28,924 bases of DNA from UBA668 sp043740085 (GTDB taxonomy: Bacteria > Actinomycetota > Acidimicrobiia > Acidimicrobiales > Ilumatobacteraceae), in the NCBI GenBank assembly GCA_043740085.1, contig JAYUCY010000009.1, forward strand, positions 1 to 28,924, written 5' to 3'. How positions within the stretch are numbered: position 1 is the stretch's first letter; every line of letters starts with the position of its first letter. A model generated the notes under the pieces. The model was given only the letters and a program-made list of their open reading frames with translations, made no database searches and had not been told where the DNA came from. The translations under genes and the position numbers were made by a program. This document shows positions 15,481 through 23,233 of the stretch, piece after piece.

Positions 15481-15802
15481 TGCGTGGTCACGCAAGCGAA
15501 ACCAGCACGATGATCGACACTCTTTGGCGACCACCATGGCCGCCGTGGCACTACGCGACAACAACTGGTGGGTTCATCACCTCGGTGCCGACATGCCTGC
15601 CGATCAACTCGTCCGGTTCTGCGATGAGCACGAGATCGACGTCGCCGTCTTGACCGTCGTCAACTCCGAGTGCGCCGATCTGGCTGACACCACCGCTACC
15701 CGGCTCAGGAAGTCGGGCACTCCGGCTCTTGTCGGCAGGCCCGGACGCACCCTGTACGAACTCGCCCAAATGGTGCGAGACGCCATGCGCAACGAGGGCT
15801 GA
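15476..15802 (+). pseudogene. Cobalamin-binding (B12) domain remnant lacking its N-terminus
   Basis: The frame reads ...DDRHSLATTMAAVALRDNNW then VHHLGADMPADQLV, a hydrophobic strand (VAVLTVV) and PALVGRPGRTLYELAQMV. This is the order of a B12-binding Rossmann domain, beginning at its Dx-H-xxG cobalamin motif. Here the motif is DRHSLA, with Ala where Gly is usual. Nothing corresponding to the preceding helical cap or any partner domain is present, and the frame upstream ends in a stop (15473-15475). The only possible start is TTG 15524, which lies after the cobalamin His. The piece is therefore most likely the surviving 3' end of a larger gene that lost its front. A short expressed protein of 92 aa from TTG cannot be excluded, but it would lack the His that ligates cobalt. 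Confidence 0.6.
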
Positions 15803-15816
15803 CATGGTCAAGGCAC

Positions 15817-16809
15817 TCAGGCGGTGACAGTGTTGGCGCACGGCCGGCCGGCGGCGAGGTCGTCGAGGTTGGTGACTGTGACCTCGGCGATGGCGGCGAG
15901 TGCTTCGTTGGTGAGGAACGCCTGGTGCGCTGTGATGAGGACGTTGGGGAAGGTGAGCAGTCGGGCGAATACGTCGTCGTCGAGGATGTCGTTGGATCGG
16001 TCCTCGAAGAACAGCGTCCGCTCCTCTTCGTAGACGTCGAGTGCGAGCGATCCGATCTGGCCCGTTTTGAGTGCGTCGACCACGGCGGCAGTGTCGACGA
16101 GTGGCCCGCGGCCGGTGTTCACCAACATCACGCCGCGTTTGCAGCGTGCAATCGTCGTTGCGTTGACGAGGTGGTGGGTGCTGTCGAGGAGTGGTGCGTT
16201 CAGCGAGATGATGTCGCACTGGGACCAGAGGTTGTCGAGGGGAACGTAGGTGATGCCGAGCTCGACGAGGGCGGGATCGATGATCGGGTCGGAGGCGATC
16301 ACCGTGCAGCGGAAGTGCCACAACAGGCGGGCGACGAGCGCGCCGATCTTGCCGGTGCCGACAACTCCGACAGTCTTGCCTTTGAGGTCGAACCCGACGA
16401 GTCCTTCGAGGCTGAAGTTTCGGTCGCGGACGCGGTCGTGGGCGCGGGGGATGTGCCGGTTGACGGCGAGGATCAACGCAATGGTGTGCTCGGCGACGGC
16501 GTTGGGGGAGTAGGCCGGCACCCGCACGATGGAGAGGCCGAGACGGGCGGCGGTGTGGAGGTCGACGTGGTTGTAGCCGGCAGAACGGAGCGCGATGTGA
16601 CGGACGCCGACCTCGGCGAGTTGACCGAGCACCGCCCCGCTGAGGTCGTCGTTGACGAACGCGCACACGGCGAGGCTGCCTTCCGCCAGTGCGGCGGTGT
16701 CAGTTGTGAGGCGGGTTTCGACGAAGCGGAACCGATGGGCGTTGCCAGTGCCAGGGGTGGAGAAGCTGGCTCGGTCGTACGTGCGGGTGGAGAACATGCA
16801 CACATCCAT
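15817..16809 (-). CDS. ldhA: D-lactate dehydrogenase / 2-hydroxyacid dehydrogenase, LdhA type
   Basis: An NAD-dependent enzyme that reduces pyruvate to D-lactate, closely resembling E. coli LdhA along its length (330 aa). Seen: MFSTRTYDRASF at the N-terminus; FVNDDLSGAVLGQLAEVGV; HIALRSAGYNHVDL; RVPAYSPNAVAEHTIALIL; the NAD-binding GVVGTGKIG; NTGRGPLVD with the catalytic Arg; LDVYEEERTLFFEDRSND with the catalytic Glu; and LITAHQAFLTNEAL with the catalytic His. The ATG at 16809 is preferred because LdhA proteins begin with M-x-V-x-x-F-S-T; a GTG six codons upstream is also in frame. It lies on the minus strand downstream of the histidine kinase with a 150-bp gap, so a separate promoter is likely. 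Confidence 0.93.
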   Translation of the reverse strand: MDVCMFSTRTYDRASFSTPGTGNAHRFRFVETRLTTDTAALAEGSLAVCAFVNDDLSGAVLGQLAEVGVRHIALRSAGYNHVDLHTAARLGLSIVRVPAYSPNAVAEHTIALILAVNRHIPRAHDRVRDRNFSLEGLVGFDLKGKTVGVVGTGKIGALVARLLWHFRCTVIASDPIIDPALVELGITYVPLDNLWSQCDIISLNAPLLDSTHHLVNATTIARCKRGVMLVNTGRGPLVDTAAVVDALKTGQIGSLALDVYEEERTLFFEDRSNDILDDDVFARLLTFPNVLITAHQAFLTNEALAAIAEVTVTNLDDLAAGRPCANTVTA

Positions 16810-16959
16810 TCGCCCAGTCTGGTGCACGTGCGTCGCGGTGTGCGCGTGAGGTCGTGCAGGCCCGGGCGCAGAGGGGCGGCCGGGCCAGCGCGCAAGTGGC
16901 CTTCGGCCAGAACACGGCTAGATCAACGAACCCCGTGTGGCCACCAGGGCAGGGTCGTG

Positions 16960-18333
16960 TCAGGGCGATTGCCGAACGGGTAGTTCGATGGTGAAGGTGG
17001 CGCCGTGTGGATTGCTGTCGGTGACGGTGATCGAGCCGCGATGGCTGGCGACGACGTCGGCCACGATCGCCAGACCGAGGCCGGTGCCGCCGGTGTCGCG
17101 GGTGCGTGCGGTGTCGAGACGCACGAAGCGTTCGAAGACGACACTGCGGAACTCTGCCGGGATGCCCCGTCCGTCGTCGGCGATCTGCAGCCGCACGGTG
17201 GCAGCCTGCTTCGTGAGTGTGATGGTGATGCGGTGCTCGGCGTGCTCGGCGGCGTTGTGCACGAGGTTGCGAACCATTCGGTGCAACTGCTCGGGATCGC
17301 CGTCGACGATCGCTGGCTCGTCGGCACCGAGGACGTCGAGTTCGAGGTCGTCGCGGTGGGTCAACCTGGCCGTCTCGGTGAGGACCGTCGCAAGATCGAC
17401 TGGCTCGTGTGGGCGTGCCTGGTCGGAATCCAGTCGGGCGAGGAGCAGCAGTTCTTCGGTGAGATGTTGGAGCCGTTCCACGTCGCTGAGGGTGTCGCGA
17501 GCGACGTCGTGCCATACGGTCTGGTCGGGGTGGGTGACGGAGATCTCGAGATCGGCGCGCAACGCGGCAAGGGGTCCGCGAAGTTCATGACTGGCGTCGG
17601 CGACGAACCGTCGTTGCTGTTCGACCGATGCGTCGAGTCGGGTGAGGGTGTCGTTGACGGTGACCGCGAGTTGGCCAATCTCGTCGCGGGTCTCGGGTAC
17701 AGGTACTCGGCGATGGAGGTCGCTCGCGGTGATGTCGGCCATCGTACGCGTGATCCGGCGTACGGGTCGCAGGGTTCGCCCGACGGCCCACCAAGTGACC
17801 GCGGCAACGATGAGCACGAGCGGCGGCAGCCCGACTGCGAGCACGGTGATGATCGCTGAGGTGGTGTCGTCGGCGTTCTCCAGGCTCTCGCCGGTGTACA
17901 CCGTGAGCATGCCGACCGCCGTCGGTGCGTTGAGAGCGACCACGCGCATTGTGTCGGCTTGATCCAGGGGTGCGACCGTGATCGTGAGGACCAGCGGCCT
18001 GGTCCCAGCCGGGCGGACGGTGGAGATGGCGGGTTCCCCGTCGATGTTCCCGGTCGATGCGATCACCTTGCCCGCTTCATCGACGACCTGCACGAATGCC
18101 GACTCTTCACCGGGCAGCGCCAGCGTCGGCGGAAGCGTGTCGGCGTTCGCCAATGCTGCAATATCGCGAGCGCGGAGGGTCGCGGCGGTGGTCGCGGCGG
18201 TGTCGAGTCGGTTGCGCACCAATCCGACCAGCAACACCGCACTGACCGCAAGTGCGACGCTGACAGTCAGCATCGCAACGGCGGTGACCCGTAACCGGAG
18301 ACCGACACGGCTTCGGAGCCGGTCAGCGGCCAT
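16960..18333 (-). CDS. Two-component sensor histidine kinase
   Basis: A 457-aa membrane kinase. Membrane segment 1 is at about residues 17-39. The sensor region of about 120 residues (41-160) is outside the membrane. Membrane segment 2 is at 161-184. A HAMP linker (RTLRPVRRITRTMADI, then EIGQLAVTVNDTL) runs to about 235. The HisKA domain has the phospho-accepting His249 in FVADASHELRGPLAALRADL. The ATPase domain has an N box (MVRNLVHNAAEHA), a G1 box (DDGRGIP), an F box (FERFVRLD) and a G2 box (TGGTGLGLAIV). The sensor domain has no recognisable ligand motif. The gene overlaps the end of the upstream response regulator by 11 bases, so the two form an operon. The pattern is that of the EnvZ/PhoR-type kinases. 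Confidence 0.95.
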   Translation of the reverse strand: MAADRLRSRVGLRLRVTAVAMLTVSVALAVSAVLLVGLVRNRLDTAATTAATLRARDIAALANADTLPPTLALPGEESAFVQVVDEAGKVIASTGNIDGEPAISTVRPAGTRPLVLTITVAPLDQADTMRVVALNAPTAVGMLTVYTGESLENADDTTSAIITVLAVGLPPLVLIVAAVTWWAVGRTLRPVRRITRTMADITASDLHRRVPVPETRDEIGQLAVTVNDTLTRLDASVEQQRRFVADASHELRGPLAALRADLEISVTHPDQTVWHDVARDTLSDVERLQHLTEELLLLARLDSDQARPHEPVDLATVLTETARLTHRDDLELDVLGADEPAIVDGDPEQLHRMVRNLVHNAAEHAEHRITITLTKQAATVRLQIADDGRGIPAEFRSVVFERFVRLDTARTRDTGGTGLGLAIVADVVASHRGSITVTDSNPHGATFTIELPVRQSP

Positions 18334-19000
18334 CGGGCACGAGGCGGTAGCCGGAACCTCGAACGGTGCGAAGACTGTGCGAGTGGAACGGCTTGTCGAT
18401 CTTGCGGCGGATGTTCGACATATGCACCTCGATCACGCTCGGATCACCGTCGTAGGCGAAGTCCCAGGCATGCTCCAGCAGGTCAGCCTTGGACACGACC
18501 TCGCCATTGCGTCGGGCGAGGAACTCCACGATCGAGAACTCCTTCGCCGTCAACTCGATCAATCGAGCGCCCCGACTACACGTGTGCGCCGCAGGATCGA
18601 CGACCAAGTCGCCGACGGTCAGCTGCACCGGTCGTTCTGATGCACCGCGCCGCAGCAGCGCCCGGAGGTGGGCGACGAGCACCACGTAGGAGAACGGCTT
18701 GGTGAGGTAGTCGTCGGCGCCGGTGTCGAGCGCCTCTGCCTCGTCGAGGTCGCCATCCTTGGCGGTGAGCATCAGGATCGGTGTCCAGTTGCCCAGCTCG
18801 CGCACACGCGCGCAGACCTGGAAGCCGTTCACCTTCGGCAACATGATGTCGAGCACGATTGCGTCGTAGGCGTTCTCCGATGCCAACCACAGTCCTTCCT
18901 CGCCGTCGAGGGCGTTGTCGACTGCGAACCCTTCGGCCTCCAGCCCGCGCCGCAATGTCGACGCCAGCCGCTTGTCGTCCTCGACCACCAGGATCCTCAT
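18323..19000 (-). CDS. OmpR/PhoB-type response regulator
   Basis: The 225-aa partner of the overlapping kinase. The receiver domain has VVEDD at 5-9, Asp51 in IVLDIMLP as the phosphorylation site, MLTAKD, and Lys101 in YLTKPFS. The C-terminal winged helix reads LTVGDLVVDPAAHT, IELTAKEFSIVEFLARRNGE, VSKADLLEHAWD, then VIEVHMSNIRRKID and VRGSGYRL, all standard for the OmpR/PhoB group. The ATG at 19000 is fixed by the family N-terminus (MRILVVEDD). It is divergent from the secreted CX11C protein. The region between them carries a cluster of 10-bp repeats likely to be bound by this regulator, so it probably controls both its own operon and the secreted protein. Confidence 0.95.
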   Translation of the reverse strand: MRILVVEDDKRLASTLRRGLEAEGFAVDNALDGEEGLWLASENAYDAIVLDIMLPKVNGFQVCARVRELGNWTPILMLTAKDGDLDEAEALDTGADDYLTKPFSYVVLVAHLRALLRRGASERPVQLTVGDLVVDPAAHTCSRGARLIELTAKEFSIVEFLARRNGEVVSKADLLEHAWDFAYDGDPSVIEVHMSNIRRKIDKPFHSHSLRTVRGSGYRLVPDGR

Positions 19001-19021
19001 GACCACAGCGTGACAGAACGA

Positions 19022-19075
19022 ACCTGAAGCCTGGCCGAAGCGCCGCTTCAGGTCGCTTCGGGTCACCTCAAGGTT
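19022..19075. promoter_or_regulatory. Repeat array, probable response-regulator binding sites
   Basis: ACCTGAAGC (19022-19030) and GCTTCAGGT (19045-19053) are perfect inverted copies. Running on from the right arm are three direct 10-bp units: CTTCAGGTCG (19046-19055), CTTCGGGTCA (19056-19065) and CCTCAAGGTT (19066-19075). A 10-bp period places the units on one face of the helix, as OmpR-type dimers need. The array lies between the regulator gene and the divergent secreted protein. Confidence 0.65.
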
Positions 19076-19141
19076 GCGAAGCGCACCCTGGCCGCATCGG
19101 ATCGGAACTCCCGACCCGAGCAACACGAAAGGAACCTTCCC

Positions 19142-19621
19142 ATGACCTCCCGATTGAAGAAGGCCAGCTACACCACCATCATCGGTCTCGGCCTGTTCGC
19201 CGGTGCCGCAGGCATCACTGCCGCAGCCGGTGGCGGTAGCGCTCCGACCCGAATCCCGGCGGCGCCCGTCGTCGCGCCGGCTGCAGCCCACACCCCCGTG
19301 GCCAACGCGGCCGCGGATGCGAACGAGGCGTCGGAGGCTCCCGGCGACACTGGTGTCAACTGTGAGAACGGCATCGACACCGCCACAGGTGCCGAATGCG
19401 ATGGTGGCCCCGCGGCCGCACAAGCCAATGAGGCAACGGAGACTCCCGGAGCCAACGACGCAGCGGAAGCGAACGACGCGACTGGCGGCGATGAGGTCGA
19501 CGGCGTGAACTGCGAGAACGGCATCGACACCGCCACAGGTGCCGAATGCGATGGTGGCCCGGGAGCCAACCAGGCCAACGATCCGAATGAGTCGGCCGAT
19601 GTGGAGGACGCCGACGGCTGA
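19142..19621 (+). CDS. Secreted acidic protein with duplicated CX11C modules
   Basis: I do not recognise a named function. The 159-aa product begins with a basic start and a hydrophobic stretch (TIIGLGLFAGAAGITAAAGG), a signal peptide or membrane anchor. An Ala/Pro-rich linker follows, then a strongly acidic region. Two nearly identical modules (VNCENGIDTATGAECDGGP) lie at about residues 72-90 and 122-140, separated by an Ala/Asp/Glu-rich linker. Each holds two Cys with 11 residues between, so each could close its own disulfide. Asp/Asn density suggests possible Ca2+ or other cation binding. AAAGGAA at 19128-19134 sets the start. It is divergent from the two-component operon, with shared repeat sites between, so it is the likely target of that system. 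A perfect hairpin terminator follows. Confidence 0.75.
   Translation: MTSRLKKASYTTIIGLGLFAGAAGITAAAGGGSAPTRIPAAPVVAPAAAHTPVANAAADANEASEAPGDTGVNCENGIDTATGAECDGGPAAAQANEATETPGANDAAEANDATGGDEVDGVNCENGIDTATGAECDGGPGANQANDPNESADVEDADG
19355..19410 (+). repeat. 56-bp direct repeat, copy 1 (CX11C module)
   Basis: Identical to 19505-19560 except for two bases near its left end. It encodes the first CX11C module of the secreted acidic protein. The near-identity at DNA level points to a recent duplication or gene conversion. Confidence 0.9.
19505..19560 (+). repeat. 56-bp direct repeat, copy 2 (CX11C module)
   Basis: Second copy, exactly 150 bp downstream of the first and in the same reading frame. 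The linker between copies is acidic and less conserved. Confidence 0.9.
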
Positions 19622-19649
19622 ACCCAGCGAGGCGGTTGTCACCCGCAGG

Positions 19650-19678
19650 GAGGGGAGGGTCGCATCGACCCTCCCCTC
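19650..19678 (+). terminator. Strong hairpin after the CX11C protein gene
   Basis: A perfect 13-bp stem, GAGGGGAGGGTCG (19650-19662) and CGACCCTCCCCTC (19666-19678), with a CAT loop. It starts 29 bases after the stop codon and is followed by a short TT. Confidence 0.85.
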
Positions 19679-19699
19679 TTGCGTGCTCCGAGAAGGTTC

Positions 19700-20023
19700 A
19701 TCTTGGCAGGTCGGCATCGACGGAACCGTCGGAGTGGCTGGTCAGCGGAGCCCCAGCAGTGCCAACTCGCCAGCGACGGCACCGCGCTGACGAGTCGGCG
19801 GCCTGTGCGACGTTGCGGATCGTGAGCGCCGCCCGGCCGCGCTGGCTGAGTTGGCGGCGAGGCACGCTTCGTCTGCACGGACGTCGCCAACCGGCTCAGC
19901 CTTTTCGGGCGCTCCGGTGAGGTAGCCGAGATCGCCCAGGCTGCGCTCTGGCTGTGCTCGCCCGCGTCGTCCAACACCACTGGCCATGCGCTCGCTGTTG
20001 ACGGCGGCTACCTGGCCCGGTGA
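19700..20023 (+). pseudogene. Short-chain dehydrogenase/reductase, heavily decayed
   Basis: Pieces of an SDR gene can be followed in order but in changing frames. First comes LVSGA (nucleotide-binding N-terminus), then LASDGTAL, then VADRERRPAALAELA (cofactor-specificity region), then VGGEARFVCTDVA, all typical of the first 65 residues of an SDR. The sequence then jumps directly to LFGRSGEVAEIAQAALWL and TGHALAVDGGYLAR, the family C-terminus, ending at TGA 20021-20023. About 150 residues carrying the catalytic Ser-Tyr-Lys are missing, and several frameshifts are needed. The gene is non-functional. It has no upstream start and sits just after the terminator of the CX11C gene, next to the copA 3' end. 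Confidence 0.7.
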
Positions 20024-20034
20024 CCTTCGGGGTT

Positions 20035-22332
20035 TCATCCTGCTGCGCCGCCGCTGGTGGATTTGAAGCGGCGTAGGCGGAGGCTGTTGGAGACGACGAA
20101 GACGCTGGAGAACGCCATCGCGAGGCCGGCGAGCATCGGATTGAGCAGGCCGGCGGCGGCAAGGGGGAGTGCGGCGACGTTGTAGGCGAAGGCCCAGAAC
20201 AGGTTGGCCTTGATCGTGGCGAGTGTGCGCCGCGAGAGGCGGATTGCGTCGACGGCGGCGCGGAGGTCGCCGCGCACGAGGGTGAGGTCGCTGGCTTCGA
20301 TTGCGACGTCGGTACCTGTGCCCATCGCGAGGCCGAGGTCGGCTTGGGCAAGCGCTGCGGCGTCGTTGACGCCGTCGCCGATCATGGCCACGACGCGGCC
20401 TTCGCTTTGCAGGCGGCGAATGACGTCGACCTTGTCGGCGGGGAGAACTTCGGCGATTACTTCGGTGATGCCGACTTGGTCGGCGACTGCCTGTGCGGCC
20501 CGCTTGTTGTCGCCGGTGAGCAGGACCGGGCGGAGACCGAGGTGGCGCATGCCGGTGATGGCTTCCGCCGATGTTGCTTTGATGGTGTCGGAGACAACGA
20601 GCACGGCGCGTGCTTTGCCGTCCCATCCAACGTAGATCGGGGTGCGTCCATCGGCTTCGGCGGTGTCGCGTGCGGCGCGGAGGGTGTGGTCGAGTGGGAG
20701 TGACCAGTCGGCGAGGAAGCGTTCGCGGCCGGCGACCACGGCGTGTCCGTCGACGACGCCCTGTACGCCGAGCCCTTCGGTGTTGGCGAACGATTCCACG
20801 GTTGCGAGGTCGATACCGCGGTTGGTGGCTCCGGCGGCGATGGCTTGGGCGATGGGGTGTTCGGACGCGTCCTCGAGCGAGCCGGCGAGGAACAGTGCCT
20901 GTTCGATGGTGATGTCGCCGGTGACGATGATGTCGACGAGTGACATCTTGCCGGTGGTGACCGTGCCGGTCTTGTCGAGTACGACGGTGTCGATCTTGCG
21001 CGTTGACTCAAGCACCTCTGGCCCTTTGATGAGGATGCCGAGTTGCGCTCCACGGCCGGTGCCGACCATCAACGCAGTCGGGGTCGCCAAGCCGAGTGCG
21101 CATGGGCAGGCGATGATCAACACGGCCACGGCCGCGGTGAACGCGGTGGTTGCTTTGTCGTTTGCGGCGGCGGTGATCCAGAAGCCGAGGCTCCCGAATG
21201 CGAGTGCAATCACGACGGGAACGAAGATTGCCGAAACCCGGTCGGCGAGGCGTTGCACTTCAGCCTTGCCGGTTTGGGCTTCTTCGACCATCCTTCCGAT
21301 CTGGGCGAGCGCAGTATCGGCGCCGACTCGAGTTGCGCGCACGACCAGGCGCCCGCCGGCGTTGACGGTTGCCCCGGCTACGGGGTCGCCGGGCGCGACT
21401 TCGACGGGGACGGGTTCGCCGGTGAGGAGCGATGCGTCGACTGCCGAGGTGCCCTCATCGACGATGCCGTCAGTGGCGATCTTCTCTCCCGGCCGCACGA
21501 CGAAGCGGTCACCGACGGCGAGCTGATCGATCGGGATCCGGATCTCGTTGCCGTCGCGGAGCACAGCGACGTCTTTGGCACCGAGTTCGAGCAACGCCTT
21601 GAGCGCTGCGCCGGAGCGGCGTTTGGCGCGTGCTTCGAAGTAGCGCCCGGCGAGGATGAAGACGGTGACTCCGGCGGCAACTTCGAAGTAGATCTGGCCC
21701 GAGCCCATGCCGCGCTGGGGTGTGAGCGAGAACGGGTGGCGCATCGACAGTTCACCGGCGTCGCCGAGGAACAGCGCGTACAGGCTCCATCCGAATGCGG
21801 CGAGGGTGCCGACGGAGATGAGCGTGTCCATCGTGGCCGCGCCGTGACGCAGGTTCGTCCACGCTGCACGATGGAACGGCCATGCGCCCCACGCAACGAC
21901 CGGTGCAGCGAGGGTGAGCGAGAGCCATTGCCAGCCATCGAACTGCAGCGCCGAGATCATGGCCATCGCGATGACCGGCACTGCGAGTACGGCGGAGGTG
22001 ATCAGTCGCTGGCGAAGAGCGCGCGTTGGATCGTCCACGTCGTCGTGCCCCGTGATGGGGGCCGGGCCGGCGTTCTTTGGTTGGGGGACATGTGCGGTGT
22101 AGCCGGTGGCTTCGACGGTTGCGATCAGCTCGGCGGGTGTGATGGTGTCGGCGAAGGTGACTTTGGCCTTCTCGGTTGCGTAGTTGACGGTCGCGGTGAC
22201 GCCGTCCAGCCGGTTGAGCTTCTTCTCGATCCGCGCGGCGCACGAAGCGCAGGTCATGCCGCCGATGTCGAGCTGGATTTGGGACTCACCGTGCGAGCCA
22301 GACAGGGAGGTTCCAGTGGCGTTCGTTGACAT
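20035..22332 (-). CDS. copA: Copper-exporting P1B-type ATPase CopA
   Basis: Pumps Cu+ out of the cytoplasm using ATP. The 765-aa chain has one N-terminal heavy-metal domain with GMTCASC (Cys28, Cys31), then eight membrane helices. Key motifs: a TGEP loop (LLTGEPVPVEV); the intramembrane IIACPCALGLATP metal site; DKTGTVTTGKM with the phosphorylated Asp; SEHPIAQAI (nucleotide-binding HP motif); and MIGDGVNDAAALAQADLGLAMG. Near the C-terminus are AYNVAALP and MAFSSVFVVSNSLRLRRF, the YN and MxxSS signatures of Cu+ ATPases. The ATG lies one base after the stop of the secreted HVHP protein (TGACATG), so it is the last gene of the copZ-HVHP-copA operon, controlled by CsoR. Confidence 0.97.
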   Translation of the reverse strand: MSTNATGTSLSGSHGESQIQLDIGGMTCASCAARIEKKLNRLDGVTATVNYATEKAKVTFADTITPAELIATVEATGYTAHVPQPKNAGPAPITGHDDVDDPTRALRQRLITSAVLAVPVIAMAMISALQFDGWQWLSLTLAAPVVAWGAWPFHRAAWTNLRHGAATMDTLISVGTLAAFGWSLYALFLGDAGELSMRHPFSLTPQRGMGSGQIYFEVAAGVTVFILAGRYFEARAKRRSGAALKALLELGAKDVAVLRDGNEIRIPIDQLAVGDRFVVRPGEKIATDGIVDEGTSAVDASLLTGEPVPVEVAPGDPVAGATVNAGGRLVVRATRVGADTALAQIGRMVEEAQTGKAEVQRLADRVSAIFVPVVIALAFGSLGFWITAAANDKATTAFTAAVAVLIIACPCALGLATPTALMVGTGRGAQLGILIKGPEVLESTRKIDTVVLDKTGTVTTGKMSLVDIIVTGDITIEQALFLAGSLEDASEHPIAQAIAAGATNRGIDLATVESFANTEGLGVQGVVDGHAVVAGRERFLADWSLPLDHTLRAARDTAEADGRTPIYVGWDGKARAVLVVSDTIKATSAEAITGMRHLGLRPVLLTGDNKRAAQAVADQVGITEVIAEVLPADKVDVIRRLQSEGRVVAMIGDGVNDAAALAQADLGLAMGTGTDVAIEASDLTLVRGDLRAAVDAIRLSRRTLATIKANLFWAFAYNVAALPLAAAGLLNPMLAGLAMAFSSVFVVSNSLRLRRFKSTSGGAAG

Positions 22333-22333
22333 G

Positions 22334-23233
22334 TCAGTGACCTGCGGTTGTGTCGGAGGAATGGGTGCCCATCGATGGCTCGCTACCGTGTCCGGCGGCG
22401 GGCACGTCGACGGTGAATGCAGCGGTGTGGACGTGGCCGTTGTGGCTGAAGTCGAAGAACAGGCGGTAGCGGCCGGCGGTGGGGAACTCGCCGGTGAACG
22501 TGACGACCCGGCTGGTGGCGTCTTCGTGTGGGTGGACGTGGAGGTAGGCGAGATCTCCGTCGCGGATCGCAACCAGATGCCCGGCCGCGCCGAGGTATGG
22601 GTCGGTGCGTATGGTCTGGCCCTCGAGCTGGACTGCGAAGGAGAGCTCCTCTGCGCCGATAGCGGGTGTGCCGGCCAACGTGACCGTGTAGGCGTCGACC
22701 GTCGCCACTGTCGACGGTGTGGGCACGGCGAAGGCGGTGACCATGCCCGGCACATTGACATCGGTGCCGAGGGTGACGTTGTCAGCCCCGTCTGGCTGGA
22801 AGTCGGCGAACACCCGATACGAGCCCGGGTTCAGCGGCGGGAGTTCGACGGTCCAGCGGCCACTGGAATCCATCGTCGGGTGGACGTGGAGGTAGTCCAC
22901 GAGATTGCGGGATAGCACGATCAGGTGCAGCGGGCGATCCTGGAGCTCTTGGAATCCGGTGACGGGATCGGCGTTGTCGTCGACGATCCGGAACGCGAAG
23001 GTGGTGGCCGACCCGGCGGGCAGCGTACCTGTCTCGGCTGCGAGACGGAAGCCCGCTTCGGAGACGGCGAGGCCGCGGGGAAGGTCGGCGATGTCGACGG
23101 TCATGGTGCTGTGCGCATCGCGACCACTGCCGCTGACATCGATCGGGCCGACAGCCGCCCCCACGGCCATCGCGCCACCGAAGGTGACAGCGACGGCCGC
23201 GGCGAAGGCAGCCAACTTGGTGACGGTGTTCAA
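22334..23233 (-). CDS. Secreted HVHP-repeat protein of the copper operon
   Basis: Not a named family that I recognise, though similar genes are found beside copper genes. The 299-aa product has an N-terminal signal sequence or anchor (AAFAAAVAVTFGGAMAVGAAVG). Two beta-rich repeats follow. Each has a strand pattern ending in YLHVHP (about residues 113-118 and 228-233), followed by a GxYRVFADF or GRYRLFFDF strand. The second repeat adds SHNGHVHTAAF. The C-terminus is rich in His, Met and Ser (GHGSEPSMGTHSSDTTAGH). The His clusters suggest an extracytoplasmic copper-binding or copper-handoff protein. Its TTG start overlaps the copZ stop (TTGA), and its stop is one base from copA, so all three are translationally linked. 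The copper role is inferred from His content and operon position. Confidence 0.8.
   Translation of the reverse strand: MNTVTKLAAFAAAVAVTFGGAMAVGAAVGPIDVSGSGRDAHSTMTVDIADLPRGLAVSEAGFRLAAETGTLPAGSATTFAFRIVDDNADPVTGFQELQDRPLHLIVLSRNLVDYLHVHPTMDSSGRWTVELPPLNPGSYRVFADFQPDGADNVTLGTDVNVPGMVTAFAVPTPSTVATVDAYTVTLAGTPAIGAEELSFAVQLEGQTIRTDPYLGAAGHLVAIRDGDLAYLHVHPHEDATSRVVTFTGEFPTAGRYRLFFDFSHNGHVHTAAFTVDVPAAGHGSEPSMGTHSSDTTAGH

Noticed and set aside
16810..16959. GGCC-ttc-GGCC hairpin between the kinase and ldhA
   Set aside because: The stem is too short and has no T-run, so it is not called a terminator.
15925..16983. 352-codon plus-strand frame opposite ldhA
   Set aside because: Antisense to a clear LdhA with intact catalytic residues; composition is typical of a shadow frame.
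21043..22329. 428-codon plus-strand frame opposite copA
   Set aside because: Antisense to CopA and rich in Gly/Asp/Arg with no domain.
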